From Bog-473 sp963782415 (GTDB lineage: Bacteria; Actinomycetota; Acidimicrobiia; Acidimicrobiales; RAAP-2): 64,000 nt of DNA. The notes below the pieces were generated by a model. The model made no database searches. It was not told the DNA's origin and was given only the letters and a program-made list of their open reading frames with translations. The translations under genes were made by a program, and so were the position numbers. This document shows, piece by piece, positions 33,513-41,977 of this stretch (the stretch's first letter is position 1; each line of letters opens with the position of its first letter). The stretch is from assembly GCA_963782415.1 (NCBI GenBank), contig CAWAJT010000009.1, positions 124,001-188,000 of the forward strand, in the 5' to 3' direction.

Positions 33513-34541
33513 TCAGAGTTCCTCGGCGAAGTTGCCCTCGAGCCGACCGAAAGTGGCAAGAGCGATCAGGAAGAGGCAGACGGCCAGGAAGAGCACGGCG
33601 AGATCGAGCCCGACGTACCAGAGCATGCCCTTGGGCGGGAGGACGAGATACGTGGTCAGCTTGCCGTTGACCGTGGCATACGTGGTCACGTGGGCGTAAA
33701 TGCACCGCTGGAACGACAGGACGAGCGGCACCATCGGGTTGAGGAAGTAGATCCAGGTCAGGCCCTTCGGCCCCAGCTTCTCGCCGATGCTCTGCTGGTA
33801 GGGGTACACGATCGGGCAGGCCCAGAACCACGCCGTGAGGATGACCTCAATGAGGTGCTGCGTGTCGCGCAGGTAGACGTTGATGCACGACAGCAGCACC
33901 GCCAGCGCTGAGGCAAGGACGACGCCCGTGACCAGGGCCAGGAGCAGCACCGGCAGGTAGGCCAGGTCAGGCGCCGCATGCAGGAAGATCATGAAGATGA
34001 CCATCACGATCACCTGGAAGAAGAAGAAGACGCAGGCGGAACCCACGGCGGCGAGGGCGAGGATCTCGCGCGGGAACGAGACCTTCTTGACGATACCGGC
34101 GTTGTTCACCACCACACCGGTCCCGGTGAGCACCCCGAGGGAGAACAGGTTCCAGATCAAGAGCCCGGCGAAGAGAAAGATGACGAAGTCGGGCATCTTG
34201 TTGCCCAGGACCACTTGGAACACGAAGAAGTAGATGGCGAGCGTCATGGCCGGCGAGACCATGGACCAGACCAGTCCGAGGACCGAGTTCTTGTACTTGA
34301 CCTTGATTTCCGTACGGACGAGGTAGATCAGCAATTCGCGCGAGAGCCAGATCTCGCGCATGCGCTGGCGCACGTTCGTCGTCGGGGTGACGATCCGGGT
34401 GACCGACCCGCGCCGCGAGTCACGCTCCGGGACGCCTGCCGCCTCCGCGGCCATGGGTGACCGGTCGGCCACCCTCTGCTCGACGCCCTCTGTTGTGCTC
34501 GGATCAGCGCCCGGCGAGGTGGCCGGGACATCCAGGGCCAC
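33513..34541 (-). CDS. Wzm/TagG-type polysaccharide ABC exporter permease
   Basis: Integral membrane protein of 342 aa (ABC-2 type). After a 70-residue hydrophilic N-terminus comes ELLIYLVRTEIKVKYKNSVLGLVWSMVSP, the family hallmark with a basic coupling helix. Six transmembrane helices follow, including IYFFVFQVVLGNKMPDFVIF, FLFAGLLIWNLFSLGVLTGT and FFFFQVIVMVIFMIFL. With the ATPase it exports undecaprenyl-linked glycan. The GTG at 34541 begins two bases after clpP ends, so it may be read through from the clpP promoter. Confidence 0.92.
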   Translation of the reverse strand: MALDVPATSPGADPSTTEGVEQRVADRSPMAAEAAGVPERDSRRGSVTRIVTPTTNVRQRMREIWLSRELLIYLVRTEIKVKYKNSVLGLVWSMVSPAMTLAIYFFVFQVVLGNKMPDFVIFLFAGLLIWNLFSLGVLTGTGVVVNNAGIVKKVSFPREILALAAVGSACVFFFFQVIVMVIFMIFLHAAPDLAYLPVLLLALVTGVVLASALAVLLSCINVYLRDTQHLIEVILTAWFWACPIVYPYQQSIGEKLGPKGLTWIYFLNPMVPLVLSFQRCIYAHVTTYATVNGKLTTYLVLPPKGMLWYVGLDLAVLFLAVCLFLIALATFGRLEGNFAEEL

Positions 34542-34543
34542 GT

Positions 34544-35161
34544 CTATTTGTTCCCTGCCGCCGCCGTCGCCGTGGAGCGGTCGATGACCTTGTCGATGAA
34601 CCCGTACTCGCAGGCCTCGTCGGCGGTGAACCAGCGGTCACGGTCCGAGTCCGTTTCAATCCGCTCGAGCGTCTGGCCGGTGTGGAAGGCGATCCGCTCG
34701 GCCATCATCCGCTTGAGGTAGATGATCTGCTCCGCCTGGATGGCGATGTCCGCCGCCTGACCCTGCATCGCGCCGGAGGGCTGGTGCATCAAGATGCGCG
34801 AATGGGGTAGGGCGTAGCGCTTCCCGGGGGCGCCGGCGCAGAGCAGGAACTGCCCCATGCTCGCGGCCAGGCCCACGCAGATCGTCGAGACGTCGGGACG
34901 GACGTACTGCATGGTGTCGTAAATGGCCAGGCCGTCGGTGACCGATCCGCCGGGCGAATTGATGTAGAGCGAGATGTCCTTGTCGGGGTTCTCGGCCTCG
35001 AGGAGGACGAGCTGGGCGCAGACCAGGTTGGCCGTCACCTGGTCGATGGCGCTCCCGATGAAGACGATGCGCTCTTTGAGCAGTTCCTGGAAGACCCGGC
35101 CAGCGGACTCCATTTCGGCCCCGGCGGACGTAATTCGGGGGGCTTCGGATGCGTTTGCCAT
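34544..35161 (-). CDS. clpP: ATP-dependent Clp protease proteolytic subunit
   Basis: Serine protease of 205 aa forming the barrel of the Clp protease. The triad is Ser101 in GLAASMGQ, His126 in LMHQPSGA and Asp175 in DSDRDRW. ELLKERIVFIGSAID and INSPGGSVTDGLAIYDTM are signature segments. A TAGCCT -10 box (35169-35174) seven bases before ATG 35161 marks a leaderless start; the open frame runs further upstream into tRNA-Leu on the opposite strand. Most actinobacteria carry clpP1P2 next to tig/clpX; here a single gene is followed by a polysaccharide exporter, so it may be an extra copy. Confidence 0.95.
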   Translation of the reverse strand: MANASEAPRITSAGAEMESAGRVFQELLKERIVFIGSAIDQVTANLVCAQLVLLEAENPDKDISLYINSPGGSVTDGLAIYDTMQYVRPDVSTICVGLAASMGQFLLCAGAPGKRYALPHSRILMHQPSGAMQGQAADIAIQAEQIIYLKRMMAERIAFHTGQTLERIETDSDRDRWFTADEACEYGFIDKVIDRSTATAAAGNK

Positions 35162-35168
35162 GGCCGCG

Positions 35169-35174
35169 AGGCTA
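35169..35174 (-). promoter_or_regulatory. Predicted -10 box of clpP
   Basis: TAGCCT on the minus strand, seven bases before the ATG. The same hexamer is used before hyhB. Confidence 0.5.
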
Positions 35175-35238
35175 GTGGCCGGAGGGAGCGACCGTAGGCA
35201 CACCGCCATACACTCCCTGTTCACCCGCATGGCGGGCC

Positions 35239-35325
<87 letters not shown>

Positions 35326-35350
35326 CCCCAGTCCCCCGATTCGCACCCGG

Positions 35351-35356
35351 TAGCTT
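35351..35356 (+). promoter_or_regulatory. Predicted -10 box of the glycerate kinase gene
   Basis: TAGCTT, seven bases before GTG 35364, just behind tRNA-Leu. Confidence 0.45.
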
Positions 35357-35363
35357 CATCCGC

Positions 35364-36407
35364 GTGCCTCACCTCGTCGCCGCGCCCGACAAATTCCGAG
35401 GCACGGCCTCGGCTGCCGAGGTGGCGTCCGCCATGGGCGACGCCGCACGCGCCGCGGGGTGGACCGCCGACGAGGTCCCGATGTCCGACGGTGGTGAGGG
35501 CCTTCTCCTCGCGCTGGGCGGCACCGCCCACAACGACGTCGTCACAGGGCCGCTCGGCGCGCCGGTCGAAGCCGAGTGGCGCATGCTCGGGCGGCCTGTT
35601 GGCGGGGGGGCCCTGACCGCCGTGATCGAGATGTCGCGGGCCGCGGGCCGCGCCCTCCTGCCGCGGCCGCGCCCCGACGATCCGCTGCGGGCCACGACGA
35701 CGGGCGTGGGCCAACTCATCCTGGCCGCCCGCGACGCGGGGGCTCGCCGCATCGTGATCGGATGTGGCGGGTCGGCCACGACCGACGGGGGGCTCGGTGC
35801 CTTCGAGGCGGTTGGCTCGCCAGCGGCGCTGCACGGTGTCGAGCTCGTGGTCGCCTGTGACACCACGACGCTGTTCACGGATGCCGCCACGGTGTTCGGT
35901 CCGCAGAAAGGGGCCGGCCCCGCCCAGGTGCTGGTGCTCCACGCGCGCCTGGTCGAGGTGGCCGACCGCTACCGGGTCCAAACCGGCATCGATGTCAGCA
36001 CGGTCCCGGGCGGCGGGGCGGCCGGTGGCCTGGCCGGCGGGCTGGTGGCGCTCGGCGCCCGCATTGAGCCCGGGTTCGACCTCGTCGCCGGCCTGGTCGG
36101 CTTGCCCGGCCGGTTGGAGCAGGCTGACCTCGCCGTCACTGGGGAGGGACACCTCGATCCGCCGTCGTTCCGCGGCAAGGTACCTGGCGGCGTCTTGGAA
36201 CTGGCCCGGAAGCGGACTGCCCGTGGCCAGCGCCTTCCGGTGCTCTGCATTGCCGGCGGGGTGGATGCCTCGCTGCTCACCGCAGCGCCGTCGGGCCTGG
36301 AAGTCGTCAGCCTGACGGCCCGCTTCGGTCGGGCCCGGGCCCGGGCCGAGACGGTTGCTTTGATCAACCTGGTCACTGCCGAGGCGCTGGCCCGGTTTTG
36401 CCCCTGA
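35364..36407 (+). CDS. glxK: Glycerate 2-kinase (GlxK/GarK family)
   Basis: A 347-aa kinase phosphorylating D-glycerate to 2-phosphoglycerate. Family landmarks are APDKFRGTASAAEVASAM at the start, PMSDGGEGLLLALGG (about residues 44-58), GRRI-like RRIVIGCGGSATTDGGLGAFEAVG, VFGPQKGAGPAQV and PGGGAAGGLAGGLVAL. VTGEGHLDPPSFRGKVPGGV carries the C-terminal active-site residues. Length and order match the family. It would feed photorespiration- or glyoxylate-derived glycerate into glycolysis. Single gene with its own leaderless promoter. Confidence 0.93.
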   Translation: MPHLVAAPDKFRGTASAAEVASAMGDAARAAGWTADEVPMSDGGEGLLLALGGTAHNDVVTGPLGAPVEAEWRMLGRPVGGGALTAVIEMSRAAGRALLPRPRPDDPLRATTTGVGQLILAARDAGARRIVIGCGGSATTDGGLGAFEAVGSPAALHGVELVVACDTTTLFTDAATVFGPQKGAGPAQVLVLHARLVEVADRYRVQTGIDVSTVPGGGAAGGLAGGLVALGARIEPGFDLVAGLVGLPGRLEQADLAVTGEGHLDPPSFRGKVPGGVLELARKRTARGQRLPVLCIAGGVDASLLTAAPSGLEVVSLTARFGRARARAETVALINLVTAEALARFCP

Positions 36408-36519
36408 ACGCACCCATCGGGCACACTGCTGGCGCGCAACGGCGGCGACTGACCCCGCCCTCCGGCTCTCCCCTTCTGGGACGACCGGTCCGGCGCGTTC
36501 ACCGACACAGGGAGGCATC

Positions 36520-37431
36520 ATGGGACTGCTCGATGGCAAGGTGGCGGTCGTCACCGGCGCAGGACGAGGCATCGGGCGCGAAGAGGCCCTGGTGCTGGCG
36601 GCCGAAGGAGCGCGGGTCATCGTCAACGACGTGGGCGCCGGCCTGCACGGCGAAGGCTCGCAGGACGCGCACCCGGCCGAGGAGGTCGTGGCCCTGATCA
36701 AGGAGCGGGGCGGTGACGCCGCGGTGAACGGCGACGACATCAGCTCGTGGGCCGGTGGCAAGAACGTCGTGGACCAGGCGATCGACACCTTCGGCTCTCT
36801 CGACATCCTCGTCAACAACGCCGGAATTCTCCGAGACAAGATGTCGTTCAACATGGACGAGTCGGACTGGGATGACGTCATCCGAGTCCACCTGAAGGGG
36901 CACTTCGCGGCCACGCACCACGCCGCGGTGTACTGGCGCAACCGGGCCAAGGCCGGCGAGGACGTCACCGGCCGCATCATCAACACGTCGTCCGAGGCCG
37001 GCCTCTACGGCAACGCCGGGCAGGCGAACTACGCAGCAGCCAAAGCCGGCATTGCCGCGCTGACATGGGTGGAGGCACGCGAGCTCGGGCGCTACGGCGT
37101 CACGGCGAATGCCATTGCGCCGCGGGCCCGCACCCGCATGACCGAAACCATCTTCGGTGGGGATGGTATGAGCGCAGGCGAGGGTGGCTTCGACGCCTGG
37201 GACCCCAAGAACATCGCGAACGTGGTGGGGTTCCTGGCGGCGCCGGCCGCGGCCGACGTGACCGGGCAGATCTTCGTGGTGTTCGGCGGGAACATCTACG
37301 CCATGAGCGCCTTCAAGCCCGTGGGCCAGCTGACCCGCGATGCCGCATGGTCACCCGAGGAGCTGCTCGCCGCCAAGGGCGACCTCTTCAAGGGCGTCAG
37401 CTCGGGAGTGCCGGACTTCAGCTTCTTGTAG
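36520..37431 (+). CDS. Short-chain dehydrogenase, multifunctional-enzyme-2-like (hydroxyacyl-CoA type)
   Basis: NAD(P)-dependent SDR of 303 aa. The Rossmann motif VTGAGRGIGREEAL is followed by NNAGILRDKMSFNMDESDWD, INTSSEAGLYGNAGQANYAAAKAG (catalytic Ser, Tyr, Lys) and NAIAPRARTRM. The LRDKMSFNMDESDWDDVIRVHLKGHF stretch and the C-terminal KPVGQLTRDAAWSPEELL extension are typical of (3R)-hydroxyacyl-CoA dehydrogenase-like SDRs of beta-oxidation. ATG 36520 has GGGAGG. Probably acts on acyl-CoA intermediates with the LLM and hydrolase genes downstream. Confidence 0.85.
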   Translation: MGLLDGKVAVVTGAGRGIGREEALVLAAEGARVIVNDVGAGLHGEGSQDAHPAEEVVALIKERGGDAAVNGDDISSWAGGKNVVDQAIDTFGSLDILVNNAGILRDKMSFNMDESDWDDVIRVHLKGHFAATHHAAVYWRNRAKAGEDVTGRIINTSSEAGLYGNAGQANYAAAKAGIAALTWVEARELGRYGVTANAIAPRARTRMTETIFGGDGMSAGEGGFDAWDPKNIANVVGFLAAPAAADVTGQIFVVFGGNIYAMSAFKPVGQLTRDAAWSPEELLAAKGDLFKGVSSGVPDFSFL

Positions 37432-37499
37432 ACGACCTCCAGGATCGCAGCAGCTCCCGCCGGGAGGCGGCGTGCTGGAATCTGCGGCACCATGTCGGC

Positions 37500-38447
37500 A
37501 TGGCACATGATCGTAAGTTCCGCTTCGCCGCGCAGCTGAGCACGGCCCCGGACGGCTCCGCCCGCTCGTGGGCGGCGCAGGCGCGCCAAGCCGAGGACCT
37601 GGGCTATGGCGCGTTGCTCATGCCAGACCACTTCGGCGACCAACTCGCGCCTGTACCCGCACTGGCGGCGGTGGCGGCGGCCACGTCCACCCTGCGCATG
37701 GGTTCGCTCGTCTTCGGCAACGACTACCGCCACCCCTTCGTGCTCGCCAAGGAGGCCGCCACGCTCGACGTGCTGAGCGACGGCCGCTTCGAAATGAGCC
37801 TTGGCGCCGGGTGGATGCGCACCGACTACGACGAGGCCGGGCTCACCTACGACCACCCCGCCGTCAGGGTGGCGCGCTTCGAGGAGGCGGTCAAGGTCGT
37901 CCAGGGCCTGCTGCGCACCGACGGCCCCTTCAACTTTCACGGCGAGCACTACGAGGTGCTCGGGCACACTCTCACTCCGAGACCGGTGCAGCGGCCGGGG
38001 CCTCCCCTCATCATCGGCGGTGGCGGCAAGCGCGTCCTGTCCTTCGCCGCTCGTCACGCCGACATCGTCAGCATCAACGTCAACCTGCGCGAAGGCACCG
38101 GCGGCCCCGAGACAGCCGCCGATGCCACGCCCGAGCGCACGAGGACAAAAGTCGGCTGGGTCAAGGCAGCGGCCGGCGACCGCTTCGCAGAGCTGGAGCT
38201 CAACTCGCTCATCGGCTTCGTCCTGGTGACCGACGATGCCCAGAGCCTGGCCGGACAGATGGCGCCGGCCTTCGGTATCGACCCGGCTGATGCGCTGCAC
38301 GTGCCGTTGGCCCTCATCGGGACGCTCGACGAAATGGCCGAGGAGCTCGAGTGGCGTCGCGCCGAGTACGGGATCTCGTACTGGTCGATCGAATCGGATG
38401 CCTGGGAGACACTCGCCCCGGTGGTCTCCAAGCTGGCCGGCACATGA
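37500..38447 (+). CDS. Luciferase-like (LLM) F420-dependent oxidoreductase
   Basis: A TIM-barrel LLM-class enzyme of 315 aa, probably using F420. FRFAAQLSTAPDGSARSWAAQARQAEDLGYGALLMPDHFGDQLAPVPAL is a typical opening. DVLSDGRFEMSLGAGWMRTDYDEAGLTYDHPAVRVARFEEAV is the family's central segment, followed by PPLIIGGGGKRVL. It is most like the TIGR03621 group of actinobacterial F420 enzymes. The stop overlaps the alpha/beta hydrolase start (ATGA), implying a shared pathway. Substrate unknown. Confidence 0.85.
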   Translation: MAHDRKFRFAAQLSTAPDGSARSWAAQARQAEDLGYGALLMPDHFGDQLAPVPALAAVAAATSTLRMGSLVFGNDYRHPFVLAKEAATLDVLSDGRFEMSLGAGWMRTDYDEAGLTYDHPAVRVARFEEAVKVVQGLLRTDGPFNFHGEHYEVLGHTLTPRPVQRPGPPLIIGGGGKRVLSFAARHADIVSINVNLREGTGGPETAADATPERTRTKVGWVKAAAGDRFAELELNSLIGFVLVTDDAQSLAGQMAPAFGIDPADALHVPLALIGTLDEMAEELEWRRAEYGISYWSIESDAWETLAPVVSKLAGT

Positions 38448-39337
38448 TCACGACCACCTCCGGGTGGGAGGGCATCGGCAGGCACCGGGAGCTGGCCGGC
38501 CACGACGTCTTCACCATCGACGCGCCCTCCATCGGACCCGAAAGCCACCCGCCGCTGCTGATCCTGCACGGCTTTCCCACGTCGTCCTTCGACTACACCG
38601 CCGTGCTCGACGGGCTCCGCGCCGGGCGGCGTGTGCTCTTGCTGGACATGGTGGGCTACGGACTCTCGTCGAAGCCCGACCGTGGGTACACCATGGCGCT
38701 CCAGGCCGACGTGGCGGCCGCCTATGTGGCTGCGCTCGGTGTGGATCGGCTGGCACTGTTGACCCACGACATGGGCGACACGGTGGGCGGCGAGCTGCTG
38801 GCCCGCCGGTCCGAGGGCACCTGGCCGGTCGAGATCACACAGCGCGTGGTGACGAACGGGAGTATCTACATCGCCCAGGCACACCTGACCAATGGGCAGC
38901 AGATGCTCTTGGGCCTGCCCGACGAAGAGCTGCCGGAGGGGATACCGATCGACGTCGTGTCGCTCACCCAGAGCCTGCGCGAGACGTTCAGCACCCAGAC
39001 GCCGCTCGTCCCCCCCGGCTGGTCCGAGGATCCGGTGCCGGCGGCGGCGGCGCAGGTCGTGCACAACGATGGCCACCGCATGCTGCCGCGGTTGATCCGC
39101 TACATAGAGGAGCGCCGGGCCAACGAGCGGCGTTTCACCGGCGCAATCGAATCCGACCCGTCGCCGCTCCACATCGTGTGGGGCCTCGACGACCCGATCG
39201 CCGTCCCCTCCATGGTGGACACGCTGATGGCCGCCCGCTCCGACGCCACCGCGACGCGTCTCGATGGCGTCGGGCACTACCCCATGGTCGAGGCGCCTCA
39301 GCGCTTCCTGGACGCCGTGCTGCCAGGGCTGGCGTAG
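38444..39337 (+). CDS. Alpha/beta hydrolase with Asp nucleophile (haloalkane dehalogenase / epoxide hydrolase-like)
   Basis: Hydrolase of 297 aa. Oxyanion-hole loop HGFPTSSFDY (residues 42-51); nucleophile elbow LLTHDMGDTVGG with Asp109 in place of Ser; acid region WGLDDPIAVP; catalytic His in VGHYPMVEAP near residue 280. An Asp nucleophile is the mark of haloalkane dehalogenases and epoxide hydrolases rather than esterases. The halide-binding Trp next to the nucleophile is Met here, so dehalogenation is doubtful. It is translationally coupled to the LLM oxidoreductase. Confidence 0.8.
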   Translation: MITTTSGWEGIGRHRELAGHDVFTIDAPSIGPESHPPLLILHGFPTSSFDYTAVLDGLRAGRRVLLLDMVGYGLSSKPDRGYTMALQADVAAAYVAALGVDRLALLTHDMGDTVGGELLARRSEGTWPVEITQRVVTNGSIYIAQAHLTNGQQMLLGLPDEELPEGIPIDVVSLTQSLRETFSTQTPLVPPGWSEDPVPAAAAQVVHNDGHRMLPRLIRYIEERRANERRFTGAIESDPSPLHIVWGLDDPIAVPSMVDTLMAARSDATATRLDGVGHYPMVEAPQRFLDAVLPGLA

Positions 39338-39369
39338 CCGCGGCACAGAGCATTCTCGGAATAGTCCCC

Positions 39370-39375
39370 TAACCT
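39370..39375 (+). promoter_or_regulatory. Predicted -10 box of the DUF2127-like gene
   Basis: TAACCT, seven bases before GTG 39383. Confidence 0.45.
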
Positions 39376-39382
39376 GGCGAGG

Positions 39383-40216
39383 GTGCCGGACCGCCGCCGA
39401 CCTTCAAACCGCTACGAGCTGTTGACCTGTGCCTGGTCGGGCCATGTCGTCGTCGGCACCGACGCCGCCGTCATCACGCCCGACGACGCGCTGGTGGCCT
39501 ACGAAGACGGGCCGGTGCGCTGGTATCGCTGCCTGCGCTGCGACAGCTGGCTCCAACGAGCAAGGCCCGAGCACCCGCAACGGGAAAGGATCGAATCACG
39601 CGATGAGATTGCGCTGCCGCTGCGCGGCTCGGCCCTGCGCGACCGCTATGTCCTCCGACTCATCGCCGTCGACCGCGCCATCCACGTCATTGTGCTCGTC
39701 GGATTGTCGATCGCGCTGTTCACCTTCGCCGCCAACGACCAGGCGCTCCATCACGACTACCAGAACATCATGAACGACCTTGCGGGCGGCGCCCCAGGGG
39801 CTTCGCAGGCGCGCGGCTTGCTCGGCTACCTCGGCCGGGCCTTCAAGTATTCACCGACGCATCTGCGCATCCTCGGAACGGTGTTGCTCGTCTTCTCTGC
39901 GCTCGAGGCGACCGAGATGGTGGGCTTGTGGCGCAACAAGCGGTGGGCCGAGTACCTCACGTTCATCGCCACGACTGCCCTGGTGCCCTTCGAGATCTAC
40001 GAGCTCACGAACGGCATCAGCATCTTCAAGCTCATCGCGCTGGTGATCAACCTGGCGGTGGTGGTCTATTTGCTGTTGGCGAAGCGTCTCTTCGGGTTTC
40101 GCGGCGGTCACCAGGCCGAGCACGCCCGGCGGGAGTACTCGAGCGGCTGGGACGCCATTGAGCGGGCGACACCGGGGCACCCGGCCGCGGTGGCTACGCC
40201 GGTGCCATCACCTTGA
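39383..40216 (+). CDS. DUF2127-like membrane protein with N-terminal zinc-ribbon-like segment
   Basis: A 277-aa membrane protein. The N-terminal domain has Cys16, His21 and a CLRC pair at 50-53, which could bind a metal. Four hydrophobic segments follow, including AIHVIVLVGLSIALFTFAA, ILGTVLLVFSALEATEMVGLW, EYLTFIATTALVPFEIYEL and LIALVINLAVVVYLLLA. The GLWRNKRWAEYLTFIAT and PFEIYEL motifs are DUF2127 hallmarks. The C-terminal tail is polar. No function is known for the family. The 3' end overlaps the opposite sulfatase gene by 23 bases. Confidence 0.78.
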   Translation: MPDRRRPSNRYELLTCAWSGHVVVGTDAAVITPDDALVAYEDGPVRWYRCLRCDSWLQRARPEHPQRERIESRDEIALPLRGSALRDRYVLRLIAVDRAIHVIVLVGLSIALFTFAANDQALHHDYQNIMNDLAGGAPGASQARGLLGYLGRAFKYSPTHLRILGTVLLVFSALEATEMVGLWRNKRWAEYLTFIATTALVPFEIYELTNGISIFKLIALVINLAVVVYLLLAKRLFGFRGGHQAEHARREYSSGWDAIERATPGHPAAVATPVPSP

Positions 40217-41840
40217 GGGCGCGCCGCTCCTCGGGCAGGCTGGCGTAGAGGTCGGCCACCAGGTCGTCGCGCTGGGCGCGGTGGGACAGGTCGTCCCACC
40301 GGTTCTCGAACTGGTGCGGGTCCTCGTCGACGTTGTAGAGCTCCCCCGTGGCGACGGCCACTCCGCCCGGACCGGTCCCGGACTGCTCGTAGACCACCGG
40401 GCAGGGCTGCAGGACGCTCTCTCCCCAGACCTCCTCCAAGCCGTTGGGCTGCCCTGCGGTCGACGGCTCGTACACCGTGCACAGCCAGCCGTCGCGATAG
40501 ATCGAACGCAGGTGCATGCCGTAGCCCGGGAACTGGCTGTCCCACTCGCAGAGTGCACGTGCCTGCCCGGACTCACCATCGGCCAGCGGGAGAGCACGGC
40601 CTTGCATCCACGGGGCGGGCGCGATGCCGGCGATGGCACAGAACGTCGGTGCCAGGTCAACCTGCCCCACCGGGTCGCTGACCACGGCCGGTGCGATGCC
40701 GGCGGAGGGGGCCGGCCGCCACACGAAGGGCAGCCGCATCAGCGCGTCGGTGTGGTATGGGCCTTTGTAGAGGAGGCCGAAGTCGCCCTGCATCTCGCCG
40801 TGGTCGGTGGTGAAGATGACGTCAGTGTCGGCCAGCCAACCCCGCCGCGCGACCGTCTGCAGCACGCGTCCGCAGGCCTCGTCGATCAACTCGTTCATCA
40901 CGTGCACCTTGGCGTTGATCTCGCGGATCTGGTCGTGCGTGAGTGCCGACGGGACGAACGAGGCAGGACCTCCCTCCATGTTCGAGAAGGAGCCGTCCCA
41001 GTAGGCGAGCCAGTGCGCCGGCTTGCGCGCCAGCACGGCGCGGATGGCCTCGTCGGAGCCGGGATGTCCCGGCGGCAGGTCGAGATCGCGCCAGGGCACG
41101 CGGTCGAGCTCGGACGCCGGAGGGTCCCATGGATGGTGAGGATCGGGAAAGGACATCCAGCAGAACCAGGGCTCCTCGGCGCCGATCGAGTTGAGCCAGT
41201 CGACCGTCAGATCAGCCACCCAGTCGGTGTGGTACCACTGGCGAGGAATCGGGTTGTTCTTCGTCTCCGGCGCCGCGGTGTCACCGCCCGGCTCGGCCTG
41301 CAACAACCCCGCGAAGCTGTGCAGGTGCTCGGGATGGTTCGCCTTGAGCCAGCGCCCGTAGTGAGCGATCGGGTGGTCACCCCAGGCGGCGGCGTGCATG
41401 GCCTGCTCGGAGCGCTCGAAGCCGCGCCAGGGACCGCTGTCGCCGCGGGCCACGCGGGCGTTCTCCTCCCACTGGTTCGTCGGGTCGAAGCCGGGCTCGA
41501 AATGTGCCTTGCCCAACAGCGCGGTGCGGTAGCCCGCTTCCGTCTGCAGATAATCCGCCACGGAGGGAGCGTCGAGCGGGAGCGGGATCCCGTTGGCCAC
41601 CACGCCGTGGGTCCGGACGTACTGACCCGTGAGCATGGTCGAGCGCGCCGGCATGCACACGGTGTTCTGGTTGTAGGCGCGGCGATAGTTGATGCCCTCG
41701 GCAGCCATGCGGTCGACCACGGGGGTCCGCGCCACCGTTCCCCCGTTGCAGCCGAGGCTGTCGTAGCGCTGCTGATCGGTGGTGATGAAGAGAATGTTGC
41801 GCCGGCGCGGCGGCCCGTTCTGCGGAACCGGGTCAGGCAT
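40194..41840 (-). CDS. Type I sulfatase family protein
   Basis: Alkaline-phosphatase-superfamily hydrolase of 548 aa, probably cytoplasmic since no signal peptide is seen. NILFITTDQQRYDSLG provides the first metal Asp pair. VCMPARSTMLTGQ contains Cys62 in the C-x-P-x-R motif that formylglycine-generating enzyme converts to the catalytic residue. GKAHFEPGFDPTNQW supplies Lys/His, and FTTDHGEMQGDFGLLYKG supplies the second metal pair and Lys. WMSFPDPHHPWDPP is the substrate-side loop. It would remove sulfate from organic sulfate esters. No FGE gene is in the window. Confidence 0.9.
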   Translation of the reverse strand: MPDPVPQNGPPRRRNILFITTDQQRYDSLGCNGGTVARTPVVDRMAAEGINYRRAYNQNTVCMPARSTMLTGQYVRTHGVVANGIPLPLDAPSVADYLQTEAGYRTALLGKAHFEPGFDPTNQWEENARVARGDSGPWRGFERSEQAMHAAAWGDHPIAHYGRWLKANHPEHLHSFAGLLQAEPGGDTAAPETKNNPIPRQWYHTDWVADLTVDWLNSIGAEEPWFCWMSFPDPHHPWDPPASELDRVPWRDLDLPPGHPGSDEAIRAVLARKPAHWLAYWDGSFSNMEGGPASFVPSALTHDQIREINAKVHVMNELIDEACGRVLQTVARRGWLADTDVIFTTDHGEMQGDFGLLYKGPYHTDALMRLPFVWRPAPSAGIAPAVVSDPVGQVDLAPTFCAIAGIAPAPWMQGRALPLADGESGQARALCEWDSQFPGYGMHLRSIYRDGWLCTVYEPSTAGQPNGLEEVWGESVLQPCPVVYEQSGTGPGGVAVATGELYNVDEDPHQFENRWDDLSHRAQRDDLVADLYASLPEERRALKVMAPA

Positions 41841-41977
41841 CGACCCACCCCCGTCTCCGTACTCCCGATGCCCCGGTCTGCGCTCTCGGCACGCTCTGCC
41901 CTGTCTGCACGCTGCGTTCCCTCTCCTTCTTCCCGACGAAGCGGATCGTCGGCTCCTCGATTGTCACCCCCACCCTC

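Noticed and set aside
36520..37431. SDR and glycerate kinase as one operon
   Set aside because: A gap of over 100 bases and a separate strong ribosome-binding site; nothing shows co-transcription.
39354..39374. GGAATAGTCCCCTAA before the DUF2127 gene as a second DosR box
   Set aside because: Only the right half-site (GTCCC) is present.
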